Assembly (NCBI GenBank): GCA_029718625.1
Contig: CM056380.1
Span: 48,635,218-48,699,217 of the forward strand
Length of the DNA stretch: 64,000 nt
Direction of reading: 5' to 3'
From: Synaphobranchus kaupii
Taxonomy: Eukaryota > Chordata > Actinopteri > Anguilliformes > Synaphobranchidae
Shown: one piece after another, positions 39,173 to 52,200 of the stretch
How the letters are laid out: the number at the start of each line of letters is the position of its first letter
How positions within the stretch are numbered: the first letter of the stretch is position 1
Made by a program: the position numbers and the translations under genes
Notes under the pieces: model-generated
Seen by the model: the letters and a program-made list of their open reading frames with translations, nothing else
The model's database searches: none
Told to the model about the DNA's origin: nothing

Positions 39173-39174
<2 letters not shown>
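38172..39174. other. intergenic, no gene seen
   Basis: A GC-rich block at 38680-38880 includes a GCCGGCCGGCCGGCC run. No gene was recognised. Confidence 0.5.
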
Positions 39175-39209
<35 letters not shown>

Positions 39210-39239
39210 AGTGGAGGGGGGTGGGGGGGGGGGGGGGGG
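39175..39239. repeat. (TG)n followed by G-runs
   Basis: A TG run (39175-39208) is followed by a purine stretch with 17 consecutive G (39223-39239). Confidence 0.95.
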
Positions 39240-39461
39240 TTGTCTGCATGTTTGTTCTGAGTGATAACCGCTAAGGAATGGGATATCTCATACATGCCTC
39301 TGATAGTGACGTACTCTGCATGCTGCCCTTGTTTCCGTTGTGGTTTATGTGGAAATCGTGGCTGAGGGCAACAGGGACACACTTATTGTACCTCATCATG
39401 CAGGGTGGTAACCGTGGAAACAAACAATCCTTCTCTCTCTCTCGCTGCCTCTCTCTATCTG

Positions 39462-39545
39462 AGTCAAATTCAAAATGCTTTATTGGTATGACATATTGCT
39501 AATGCATACAGAAGTACATTTTAAATTAATTTGAACATGAACACG
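39462..39545. repeat. dispersed fish repeat fragment
   Basis: TCAAATTCAAAATGCTTTAT with TGGTATGACATATTG matches a common fish interspersed repeat ending (CAAATTGCTTTATTGGCATGAC type). The family was not resolved. Confidence 0.5.
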
Positions 39546-39677
39546 GATTAATTAGAATAATCAATACATTTTACACATAAGCCTGGCAAGAACAACTATT
39601 TTGCTATTATTGTTATCTCTCGCTCTCTCTGCTTGTGTGTGTCTCTCTCCCCGCATGTGCACCCACGTGTACCCACC

Positions 39678-39704
39678 CACACACACACACACACCCACAC
39701 ACAT

Positions 39705-39753
<49 letters not shown>

Positions 39754-39800
39754 AACGCACATGCACATGCACACACACAGACACACAGACACACACAAAC

Positions 39801-39835
<35 letters not shown>

Positions 39836-39852
39836 TGAACGCACATGCACAT

Positions 39853-39886
<34 letters not shown>

Positions 39887-39887
39887 G

Positions 39888-39930
<43 letters not shown>

Positions 39931-39941
39931 GCGCACACACA
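39678..39941. repeat. compound CA-rich satellite with an internal duplication
   Basis: CA repeats interrupted by ATGAACGCACATGCACATGC at 39751 and again at 39834, plus AGCGCGCGC and AGCGC inserts. All long open frames here (Thr/His or Cys/Val alternation) are repeat artefacts. Confidence 0.93.
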
Positions 39942-40995
39942 CACAGTTGAAAAAGCTTCTTTAATGATATCCTTTCAATTTCTACACCGTGTTCTACACC
40001 ATTTTTAGACCTGTAATAATAATGCAAAAGCAATATGACTCTACCTTCATTTAAAATGATTACATTTGAAAATAAAATGCAAGCAGTATTTGCATTTTCA
40101 AAATGGAGTAAATTTCAAATTCAAATCCTTGTCATCTGAATACAGTTTTGTCCTTCCTCTAAATAAATAGAAATTACAGTTTTTCACAAAAAATTTAGTT
40201 TAGGTTAGTGATTTTTAAAAACTTGCATTCTAGTAGCCCTGTCTCTCATGTAGAAAACATCTTCAAGTACATGCAGTAGCAGCTCACGTCTACTCAAGTG
40301 CTTTATTTTCATTGGCTATGATTTCACAAATCTCCAGATGTTTCCTATATTGTTTTATTTCATTTTTTGGTTCATTAAGAATAGTGTCATGGGGATGAAG
40401 GACAAGTGTAAAAAAGCCAGTCTCAATTTGGTTTGCTTTTTTAAAACTGCACACCTTATCTTTTCCCTCACAAATGCCTCGGTGTAGTTTGTTACGAGTG
40501 GGTGCCGTTTTCATCAATCACTTGCCCAGCGCTTGTCAAATGAGAAAGACGCGAGTTAGAACTTGTGCAGGGGGAAAAGGAGAGATATTTATAGGAGATT
40601 TAGAGATTTGCCTCTTCCTCCATTAATGTACAACAGTCAGGTATTTGTGCACTTTGAGGACACGTTTACAGGTTGTTCTTTTAAGTGGCAGATGCTGCTT
40701 AAATTAAAACATGCCCTTCTGAACCGGAATAAATGAGTATGATAATTCAAACACTCACCCAGAAAGCAGGACATTAGTTTTTATTAAACAGCTTCTAATC
40801 TGGAAATATTGCATTTTTTAACCTAACCCATGTCAGTCAGCATAGTACCAATCTCTCTTATCATAACCCAATATCTTTCAAAATCTAATTACAATGATAA
40901 TGTAAGTACCAGGGCAAGAAATTAAACATTTTCACCCACTGGCCAGAATGGCACGTGGATTCTAAAATCACCAGCCATTTTCAACATTTTACCAG
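39942..40995. other. intergenic, no gene seen
   Basis: AT-rich non-coding sequence without recognised elements. Confidence 0.5.
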
Positions 40996-41695
40996 CCACA
41001 TTATCTTTTACAATATAACACAATCTCGTTCCACATTACCTTTTACAATGTAACACAATCTGGTTCCACATTACCTTTTACAATGTAACACAATCTGGTT
41101 CCACATTACCTTTTATAATATAACACAATCTGGTTCCACATTACCTTTTATAATATAACACAATCTGGTTCCACATTACCTTTTATAATATAACACAATC
41201 TCGTTCCACATTACCTTTTACAATGTAACACAATCTGGTTCCACATTACCTTTTATAATATAACACAATCTCGTTCCACATTACCTTTTACAATATAACA
41301 CAATCTGGTTCCACATTACCTTTTACAATATAACACAATCTGGTTCCACATTACCTTTTATAATATAACACAATCTGGTTCCACATTACCTTTTACAATA
41401 TAACACAATCTGGTTCCACATTACCTTTTACAATATAACACAATCTGGTTCCACATTACCTTTTACAATATAACACAATCTGGTTCCACATTACCTTTTA
41501 CAATATAACACAATCTGGTTCCACATTACCTTTTACAATATAACACAATCTGGTTCCACATTACCTTTTATAATATAACACAATCTGGTTCCACATTACC
41601 TTTTACAATATAACACAATCTGGTTCCACATTACCTTTTACAATATAACACAATCTGGTTCCACATTACCTTTTACAATATAACACAATCTGGTT
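40996..41695. repeat. 35-bp tandem repeat, 20 copies
   Basis: Twenty head-to-tail units (CCACATTACCTTTTACAATA then TAACACAATCTGGTT), with recurring variants TATAATATA, ACAATGTA and TCTCGTT. The first unit has TTATC for TTACC. Confidence 0.97.
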
Positions 41696-43352
41696 GGTTA
41701 CTGCCAAAGTGGCTGCTAAAAAAAAGAATCATCCTAGCCAAATCAAACTTTTAGCAGCATTTGAATGGTGGCATGTGTTCGTTTCACACCCTGGTAGGTA
41801 CACAGCCCTGGTAGGTACACAGTAATAATGCAACTGTAAAACAGTAGATGTGGTGAAAGTGAATGAACAGCAGATGGGAGATTCTTATCCAAGTCGTTAG
41901 TCATGCAAAAACAATCACAGAACAGTTTCAGGTCAATTTGCAGTGAAAGGACACATGGTTAGCCTCCGCTACTCCAAGCTCAAGGGCCTCTGCTGATTTC
42001 AAGATACTACGAATGTCCTGATAGATACAGGAGCCGTATTGGTCTTTGAAGTGGAACTTTTCATACCTCATTCATAAAAAATAAAAAAACAAAGCACCCA
42101 TTATATAAAAAAAAGTATTGGATATTATGTCCATGTATTCTCTTATATTGGAAATGTGACATTCAAAACTGGCTGCCTCTCTCAAATTACAGAGGCAATT
42201 GCAGCTCCTGTTTAAAGTAGACCCAGTTATGCAAGTCACAGCTACAGGGTGGGCCAAAGTTTGGATTTCATTCACCCCCGCCCCCCCCCCGACGGCACCC
42301 TGCATCCTGGTGCGGCGGAATGTGGTGATCAATTCGGGGAGTAAGGGACACCCCAGAGGGACTGAGTGACACGCTGCGCCGAGCGGCTTCTTTGTAAATG
42401 CGCCTGGGGTTTAATGCCTGCGTTCTGCGCTGCGCCGAGCGGCTTCTTTGTGAATGCGCCTGGGGTTTTAATGCCTGCGTTCTGCACAGGCAGCCCAGGT
42501 ACGGGTCTCAAACTCACCGGCGAGGGGAGGCTGATCTGCCGGAGCGCCAGGTGAGGTGTCTGGTGCGTTATACCGCAGGAGGTCAGGTGACCTGGAACAG
42601 CCCCAGCCCTTTACACCTCTGCGCCTCACCCTGACGGCTTGTTGTGACACTTCCGTGTCATCATCATCATCATCATCTTCACCATCAATAGTCTCCAGTG
42701 TTTCATGGTCTGATGCCTGAATCAGCAGACCATGATGATAATGATACCCCCTTCCTCTCTCGCTCTCTTCTCTCACTCACTGTGCCCCTTCTCTCCATCT
42801 CTTTTCCTCTCATTTTTGAATTTCCTTTCTCTTTCACTCTCTCTTGTTCTCTACTGCTTTCCATTCTGTCTGTTTTTCTTCCTTACCCATTCTACCCATC
42901 TATTTCTATCTCTCAATCTCACTCTTTCCTCTGCCTTTCTCTCTTTCTCTCTCTCTCTCTCTTGCTCTCTTTCTCTCTCTCACTCTCTCTCTCTCTCTCT
43001 GTATGTTTGACAATCTCTATGGATATGACTGAGGAAAAGAATAGAGAATGCAAACACATTGCCAAGGCACTTTTTTCCCATTGTATGATGTTTCCTGGCC
43101 TTGTTCAGCTGCAGCGTACACATGAATTGGGTGAAATTATGCACGAAAGCGTCTTTTGTTTAATTCAGAGCAGTCTTGATTGGATTGACACGTCGTTCAC
43201 CTCGTGAGCACACGGCCATACTCATTCCCTCACACTCCACTGACTTCTTGCATTTTTTTCAGTTTAATTTTCTTTTTATAAATAATTTTTTTTCTCTTCT
43301 GTCTGCAAATCAAATCACGCTAAGCCTTTGATAGGATGATGGGGGGTTGTGA

Positions 43353-43395
<43 letters not shown>

Positions 43396-45148
43396 TGATG
43401 GGGGGTGGCATATTGAAGGGGGTCAGGGGGCTGCTATGGACCTGGTTTCAAAGGATGAGTTCTTAGCCAAAAAAAAAAAAAAAAAAACATTCTCAATGAG
43501 CTGCTTTGTGTGTGGTTCTTGAGAACTGATTTCTCCAGGACTGTCTGAGCTAATTTTTCAAAACATGCTTGCCTTTCTGATGATGGAGTCCTCCCATAGA
43601 CCCCCGTCAACGTGTTCCATCCCCTTCTCACGTTGTCTAGTTCAGTTGTTCTATTCATATTTGACCACAGTGCAATTGTACCAAGCAGCTAGACATGTTT
43701 TTTTATGTTCAGCCGTAACTGTAAAAAGATCTATGTGCAGGTTGATTCAACAGCATGGATGGTCGTAACACATAAGCAGCCTTGATATAGACATTCAAAA
43801 CTAATGCCATTTAAGCAGCCCCTGACAGAGGACACGCACATAATCTGACTTCTAACGTTAACCACGGAACAGGGACAACAAGAGCTCCTTTCAAGGTCTT
43901 TTCAGTACGGATTACCAAGGCTGACTGCTCGGCGAGTTTCAACAATGTGACCGTAATACCTTCATCATCTGTAGATTTTCTGGATTCTGCAGAACTATAA
44001 TAATTAATTAAATCAGCTCACTCATTCGCTTGACACTTTGAAAGGTCCAAACACCGTGAGAGCTGCCCCCCCCACCCCCCCCCCCCCCCCCCCCCGCCTC
44101 TTATCTGTGAAGCAAGAAGGGGCCTTAAGTCTAGCTGGGGTGGGAGGGGGGGGCACTGCTTTAGTGAAATTGAATTCTGTTTGGACCCATGACCCGTGAG
44201 ACGGTCTCGGGTCCAGAGCCTGAAATGAATCGTCAAGCGTTGCTGCCAAAAGTCGGTCTAATTAGCACTTTGGTCGCGCCGTTGCTCAGAACAACCCGGA
44301 CCTCCTGCTTCTGCCACTCTGAAATGAGTGCGTCCACCACGCAAGTTCAGACCCAGGCTGACTTCAACACCACGGCATTGCCTGACGGGAAAGGGCCATG
44401 CCGTTCTTGGCCTAATCCTGGCTGTGAGGATGTGCTTGTCTCTACCGTTTTCTCAAGCCAGACACCTGGATGACCTTTGACCCATTGAGCCGGATGAAAG
44501 TCTCTTGAAGGTTTCGCATAGCAGCTTGTGCGCTGGTGCAGGTTCTGAAGCACCTTTGGATTCAGTGCTTTGCATGTGTGATTACCCTGTTGAGTCCTGT
44601 CAGTGTATCTTGTCTCTAGCGAAAGGCGTTCCATCCTGCCAACCATGGTCACGTTGTAAGAGGACAAACTGAGTTAGCTGGGTTGATTTGTGACAAGCTT
44701 CATGCTGCAAACGACTACTGAACATCACTCTCTACGCAGGGTGCTACACAGGCATTAGCGACCCTCTTCAGTATAAAACACCTCCGATTCCCCTAAAGGG
44801 TGATGGATGATGCTGCATAAAACCATTGCGGACTGTGTGTGGAAATTCTCAGGCCAGTGATTTTTTGGGATGGCGTAGTGAAAAATAAGTTCCCCCTTCA
44901 AACGCCATTGTAATTTGTTGTAACATTTTCAGTCAGCAGATGTGCTTATTCTGCATGCAAGCATACATTTCAAATGGTGCATGTTTAGTGCTGTTATTAA
45001 ATGATTAAACACATTTTCAATTTGGTTGCTGGAGAAGTAGTTGTTATAATTATTTGATTCTGTAAGTTACGAATAGCTAAATGTTGGACCGTATAAACAG
45101 GTAACAAAGCTAACGTACATAGGTTAACGTTAGCTAAATTGATAATAG
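41696..45148. other. intergenic, no gene seen
   Basis: Contains a 60-bp direct duplication (42369-42489), (ATC)n at 42658-42676, a long CT-rich belt (42750-43010), (GT)n at 43353-43394, A18 at about 43470, and C8/C21 runs at 44066-44095. No coding sequence was recognised. Confidence 0.5.
42369..42489. repeat. two-copy 60-bp direct duplication
   Basis: CGCTGCGCCGAGCGGCTTCT, then a GCGCCTGGGGTTT stretch and ATGCCTGCGTTCTG, occurs twice in succession with one to two base differences. Confidence 0.93.
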
Positions 45149-46272
45149 TGTAACGTTCCCATTCCCGTCCTATTGTTTCTCTGTGTTTTCCCTTTCCCCC
45201 TGTCTCGTGTTTGTCTCTCCATAGTCCATTCTCCCCCTTGCTGCAGGTTGGGCGTGGTTTCCCATTTGTGTCACTCTGTTTCACTGCACTTATCTCAGCC
45301 TATCCCATTTCCCCGTTTCGCATGCATTCCACACTCTCCGCTCTGTTAATCACTCTCGCATACATTCGCATGCGGCACCTAATTGATACCAATTAAATGT
45401 TTGCATTTAATCACCCAGTGTTTTCTGTCCTGTGCCAGTTTGTTAATGCTCTTTGTCTGAAACCTCTGGTCCTGTCTGGTTCCTTGTCTAGTTACTGCCT
45501 TAAAGTCTTGTTCTGTGACGGCGTTTACTCGGCCTGCATTTCTGCCTAGTCTAAGTCTGCTCAGTCTGGAACAGCACTTCCCGCTGTTCATTGTTTCGTC
45601 TCGCTATACTAACTCTGTCTGCTTCAGTCTGCCAGCCTGCAGTCGTCTGTAATCCCTGCCTGTGTTGCGGTTTCCCTGCCTCCCACCTGACGTGTGTGCA
45701 TGCAGCTTGGGCTCCTGTTCCTCCACTCTGCGGCGGTGCCCGCTTACTGCCAGTGTTGCGGTGCTGCTGATGTGCTGTCGCTCCTGCCTCTGCTGTCGCT
45801 GCTGCCGCCCTGCTGTTGCTGTGCTGCTACTGCCGCTGCCCTGCTGCCACGCCTGCGTCCTGCCCGGACCCCGCTCCACTGTCCTGCTCTACCGCTCCCG
45901 CTCCCACTCATCCCCTGCTCCACCAAACCGGTTGTCCGTCTCCATAACCTTCCCTGGCTTCTCCTGCTCCCCCGCATCATCATACCTGGACTGTCTGTCA
46001 TTCATGTTCTCCCTATGCTTCAGGAGTTTGGAATAATTTAATTTTTATAAAATAATTTTTCGAAGCATAATTTATTAGAGCTACGCGCTCTTTTATTAGA
46101 GCTACGCGCTCTGTTGTCTGTCTTGCTCATCCAGTTCCGGCTTGGAACACTAACCACCTTTTGCCTTTCTCCCCATGCTCAGGACTACCCCAATCATTAA
46201 TAAATACTGAGTTTTGGCATTCCTGTGTTCGAGTCGTGCATTTGGGTCCAGTCCACTTCCGGGGTCGTAACA
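45149..46272. mobile_element. solo LTR of an LTR retrotransposon
   Basis: The element begins TGTAACGTTCCC and ends GGGGTCGTAACA (TG...CA). It is flanked by the identical 5-base AATAG at 45144-45148 and 46273-46277, a target-site duplication. AATAAA lies at 46199-46204, about 70 bases before the end, as expected in an R region. There is no internal gag/pol on either side, so it is a solo LTR of 1124 bp. Within it a 20-bp unit (TTATTAGAGCTACGCGCTC) is duplicated at 46072-46112. A Gypsy-type origin is likely from length and duplication size but is not proven. Confidence 0.8.
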
Positions 46273-46277
46273 AATAG

Positions 46278-49200
46278 ATCTGTATCAACTTTACGGTTAT
46301 TATCTAATGAGCTAGCTTGTTATATTTGGGCGGGCAAGATCCACTTATAAACGCAAGTGTATTGACAGATGCAGACTTCCGCTGATAAAATCGACTGTAA
46401 ATCGCTTAAAGGCAAGCCAAGGGGTTTCCAAGAATGAAAGACTTTCTTCTGCTGTGGCAGCCACACCTGAAGCTGTGAGGCTTGTAGAGACAGGGCATAA
46501 CATTTCCTAAGCGGACGTGACACATCCTGATGCTCTAGTGCAGGAATCTGTACCCTGGTACTAGACAGCTTCAGCATCTGCTGGCTTTTGTTTTCACACT
46601 AAAAAACTGAAATCAGTTCAGAGCAAAGGAACCAGCTGAGATGTGTTATCTATTGTTTTAATAGATCAAATAGTGCTGAGCAGCAACAACAAAAACAAAC
46701 ACATCCTGCAATTCACCAGCGCTAGGGTTGCTGGCCTTTTGTTCTAGCGTGTCCTTTTTTAATTTGACCAATGAATCACCAAAATCCCAATCCTCCGGCG
46801 AAGGTCAGTCCTTTGTTTCCTGCTCTCCCCTTTTGAACTGCACGTGACATTACTCTTTACAGAGGCTTATGCGTGTGGTGGTCTTGAACCTGGTCTTTTT
46901 TGAGTTGGTGGTGAATTGCAGAAAGCTTGGAACCATGGATGGAATAGGAGACCAAAAAAATAACACAGGACCAATGGACATTTCATGCTTGTTAAGTTGC
47001 AGATAGAGAATCTGATGGTCCCCATCTCAGCAATATCCCCCCTGAACAGCCAATTGGTCCCTCAAAGTGTGTGTCTGAATTTACCTTGTGGTTCTGTAAC
47101 AGCTTTCACAATTCCTCTGTTTTTTATTCATTATACAATAGCTTTACATCTGATTGTATTCTAATTTATTATTTTTTCTATTTTATTTTAGGTTATGTTT
47201 TACATATGAAGTAATTTAGACTGAACCTTTCCAGCAAAACTCCTATTGAAATTTGAACCTGGATTTTTTAGAAAGCCACACACCTTCATGGCTTGGAGTC
47301 ATATTTATGGATAATAAATTACTGAGGCTAAATTATATGACAGGGATCCATGCATTTGAAGTTGTTTTTTTTCTCTCGAGGCATAGCTTTTGGTAATTAA
47401 ACACGGAGGGAGAATGTTCGATTGTTACTTTTCCAGGGAAGAACAAAGCAATGCATGGTGGTCCGGAGGCATGAGCTTCTTATCCCTCAAAACACGATGG
47501 TGGGGCGGCTTCAATAGCACGCCTGCTTTGTCAACACAAACTGCGTTGTAATAGCCATCTGTATTCCTGTAAACAGTGTACAGCATTGCAAAGGGTAGAA
47601 AGCATCCTTTTTCAGTCTCTATCTCAACCAATTGAGCTTTTTTCAATTCAACAGTGGCTAATGGATTTTCATCCTGTTCCCCAGTTAAAACCAGGGGAAC
47701 GGGGGAGATGAGCAGTCCGTTTCTGCGTTTGCAGACGTGTTATTTGGCCCTTGATTGCAGCTTTCTTGGCGAAAGAACACTTGATTAAATGATTTATCCA
47801 GCCACCCGCCCCAATCCCTGTAATAGAGGATCCTTAATGGCTGTTAATGGGCCTGGTGAGAGCCCTAAATACCGGAGGTTTGACTGCGGAATTTTCACTG
47901 CTGCCATGACGATGCCGTCATGATAATTCCGCTGCAGCGATGATTTGAGGGAATATCTACATGCTGTTGAGAGTTACCTCAAACTTTAAAGGTCTGTTTT
48001 CCAATCACAGAAATAATTTTTGGTTAATTATATTACAACACAAAAGGTGGCTGGAGGTAGGATTCATTTTACAAATTTTTAATCAGCGCTCCATTCGCCC
48101 AGAGCCACAGAATTGCTGTTCATAAAGGCCGCACCATAAATCCTTGTGTATTGCATGTAAGCATCATCACATAACTTGTGTGAATAGTGTAAAACTGAAT
48201 ATAACAAAATTGCAATATCACAGAATGTCATGTAAATCTGGTACACACCACCTCTCTCAAACGATTTCAGAAGTACATAGGGATTGTGGGTAATTGTGGG
48301 GATTGTGGGACGTGTCAGAGTCCTGTTCAGGTAGCCTGATTTAACAGAAAGCTTCTCCCACCACAATAATGGGGACACGCAGCAGACCTGTTGACCACTG
48401 AGACACGGCTCCTTTCCCCAAACATGGTCCAGTGCAGCAGTATCAAATTAGGCATGTCCACAGCTGTCCTCTTGCAAATAGATTTTTTAAAAAGCTACAA
48501 AACACAGGACGTGACGGGGCAAGCTTGCGGAGAGGGAAAACCGAAAGTGTCGGGTTTCACAGAGCGTCTGTCAGTCAGACGCAGAGTGCGGTGGATACAC
48601 ACAGCCGGGGGGGCATCACACTCACATCAGAGGAAAGCGTGACACTCACGGCTTCTTTTCTTCAAGAAAAGAAAAGAAAAAGAAGATGTGCTATTAACTG
48701 AAATTGAGCACAGTCATTTTCCAAAAATAGGCTTATTACTGCATCACCGCTACTGATACTGGCCTCATGTATGTGGGAATGAATGCATTCCTCCATGTGG
48801 GACCTTCACTACATTATCTGCCCATTACAAACTATAGGACTGATAATTTTTTTACGCCACTTCCATAGCACATCGTTTCAAATGCCATCATACTTGTGGG
48901 CTAGCACTTGCACATTCCTGGAGCGTAGACATAAACATTAATTAATTTGCCTTTACCCTGTGTCTGTAACAAGCACTTATTCTCCTCTTAGGTCATTCAT
49001 AAGAAGAAAAAAAATCAGCCTCAATTTTGGGCAGAACAGGAGGTATGGAATAACTGATTAGAAAGTTGGTGTTCAAACAGGAGGTGCTCGGTTCAAATCC
49101 AAGGAGGAGCGCTTGTGTTAAAAACATACTCGCCCATAAGTGACTGCGTTTTCACACTGCATGCTGCATGGGATTTATTGGAGGAGTGGTGCATAGCACA

Positions 49201-52200
49201 CTGAGGAAGGATGCCTACCTGAAGCCATTATTTTTAAGCGGGTATGGATACTTCATTCCTGAAAATCATGGAAGCATTGTGCAGAAATAAGGCCTGGGTC
49301 CAATCAAGATTTATCTTTGACTGTGACTTGCAATAAATGCAAGTATCCATCTTTTACTTTTCAAACACAGATATGTTAGAACACACTTTGTTTCTGGCGA
49401 GTCAAAATTCAGGTAAAATGTTTATAAAATTTAGGCCTTAGTGATGCATTGTACACAATGTGGACTTGACCTTTTTGTAATAGCAAAACAATCTTTAAAA
49501 GGAATGTTAAGCCTGTTCGTCTACTAGGCGGTATGCTTGGAAGATGTTAACAGGTCAGTGGACTTGGCTGTGAATTCCACGGATGAAGCGATATGTCTGG
49601 GCAGAAAGCAATGTTTCGGACTCAGACCGTGCGCCATAGATATGTCTTTGTTCCCATGTCAGCGCGTGAGCCAGTGTGAGGCTCATCGTCCATTTCACAT
49701 ATTGATCGATTCACTCTACAAGGGTATGGCTACTTCACAAACAGCATTCCCCATTTGCGATAGCTGGCACAGTTTTGGGGACGAGTCTTTTATTGATATG
49801 TTCATCACTCTGTGAGAGTTTTGTTTTCTTTCCTTGTTCTCTTTTTTTTTTTTTTTTTGTCTGTCGTGCACCTGTTTGGAACGGGCAGCTGGGGGTGGGC
49901 GTGACCTGCCTGTCAGCGGAACATTCCAGAGGAGAAGTCACCCCGTTAATCCCCCGGGCTTAGGCCCGAGTCATCCTGCCAAGCCCCCCCCCACCCAATA
50001 CCCCCAAACTCCAGCCTACCCCATAGAGGCTCGGCGGACCACAGCGCTGCCAAAGGTGCACATTGTGTGAATGAGATGAAAGCGAAGACCCCTCCCTTTG
50101 CCTGGACACTTTTAATCCTTGCAAATATTCAAGAATGAAAGCAAATATTGTTTGTCCAAATCGGACAAATGGAGAGGTGGGTCGGGGGGGGTGGGCTGGG
50201 GGGTGGCGGGGGTGGCAGCGAGTGGGTGTTTAGGGCAGAGGCTGGGGGGGGAAAGTAAATTCAAATGAAACGGCATATTTGATGACTACATGCGCAACAC
50301 TCCTGTTAGACCGCTGAACAATGCTTGTCTTGCTTCTTTCTAGTTAGGGCTTCAGAGAGAATCTCACACACTCACACACACGCACGCACACAAACACACA
50401 CACACACACACACACAATATTTTATGATGTGCCAGATGTTCCAGACTGGTCTAAACCACATAACACACGCACACACACAAACTATTTTATGATGTTCCAG
50501 ATGAGTGCAATAGCACCAATCAAGCAGACCACCTGGACAACAATTCATTTCACCAACCACTTTATATATCGCTGGCGAGCAGAACTGGGCATCAACCTCA
50601 AACTGGCCCCAGCCACGAATCTCCATGGCTCACCAGTGTTTTCATGGACAGCCATGATGGATGTTTGCATGGTGTCTCTGTAGCAGAATTGCGTAAAGGC
50701 GCAACACAAGACAACGGGTCTGCGCATTGCAGCACGAGTATAGTCGGTAGTCGGGTAGAAACATTGCAGGGGAGAAATCAAGTCAGAAATCTAGCAGCAA
50801 GGAAACATGCACACTGATGTGTAATCCCTCGGGATGGGGTAAAACATTCCCATTGATTAAACTCATGGTTAGATTCCATGCATTAAGTGTCTGGGATGGA
50901 AGACTTTACCATCTGCTTCAACGTAGGAGGCGTGTGCTCAAGCCAACCTGCAACTACAGCATGTGCCACATTGCCTCCATTTGCCCATTAGGGAACTCAT
51001 GAAGCCATTAGGACCAACAAATTAGACACCCCCCTCTTCCTGTGGGAGACATCACAAACTTTCAGTCATAATCAATCTCGCACAGTACGTGGCGATCCAA
51101 TGTTGCAATTACAGCAAGGCTTGCGAGACTAAATTAAGTGCTTCTTTGTTTATCAGTAGAAATTATTAGAAGGGCCAGTTTGAGACCAGGAGACCGTATT
51201 TGAGGGTTAAAGCTAGCTTGAATTCACAGCCTTTTTACCAAAAGTTATAACACAGTAAAATATTTCCAAAAAAATATTTTCTCACATTTGGAGGAACAAC
51301 ATTCTGAAAAGATGCTGCCACGTAATGCTGCACAAAAGAAAATAATTATATGAAAGCAAGTAAAAAAACACAACATCAAAAAGATGTGCCAGCTATTGAC
51401 CCATCATCTGTGATGAGATTTCACACATGAAAGAAAAAAAAAATCAAATAGACTGGAGCAATTTTACAGACCTTTAAGCGAACAAAAAGAGAGTAATCTT
51501 TTAATTAATCTCATCATAACCATACCCAGCGGGCTGGCGGGTGAATCTTTTCCCCCTCATTTTGATGGACTTTTTATTTTTGCTCAAGTTGTCTCGTTAT
51601 CTCTTGATCTTTTTGTCTAGCTTTTGGTTTTTTCCTTCAAAATCTGATCAAAACAAGAGTCTCTTTGTTATCCTGGGAAATTCTGATGTCACTCCACATT
51701 TTGCTTTTGGCCTTCCTCCACTTTGCTGGAATGAATAAAAAAGACATATAATTCATACTACATGCACCAGAATAAAGACTGTCCCGAGATGCCCACACTG
51801 AAGGAGGTCTTCTTTTCTTTGCTCTGTCAGTCCTGCAGATTTAACCAGCATGCCATGTCCAAATTTCAGGTCCTATCCTGACACTAGGGGAGAAATGTTT
51901 TGGGACAGAACCAGAATTTGGTCTGTGTTTGTCCTGTGCTACCCAACAATGACCTTGTCTTAATCTGTTATGGAATTAGGACATGGTCCATGCCAGCAGT
52001 ATGTCAGAACCAGGATTGAGTGTGTCAGCAATGTGTTGCTGAACCCATGTTCACTTTGTACAAGGATATGCTTTACAGAAGCGGTATTCAGTCTGTATTG
52101 TATGTTACTGGGCATGCATTGGGGCTTAGAGATGTACTAAGGACTTGAATGCAATATGCATGAGGGGTGTGTTTTTTTTAACCATACCACTTCATCTTTC

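Noticed and set aside
40996..41695. Possible CRISPR-like array
   Set aside because: The units are contiguous with no unique spacers and the context is vertebrate, so it is a minisatellite. The same applies to 10282-11927 and 61319-61881.
45662..46036. Cys/Arg/Leu-rich open frames of 115-124 residues
   Set aside because: They fall inside the solo LTR over a CTG/CTC-rich low-complexity stretch.
49537..49815. Open frame of 92 residues beginning MEDVNRSVDLAV
   Set aside because: The composition is plausible, but there is no recognised family, no splice context and no neighbouring exons.
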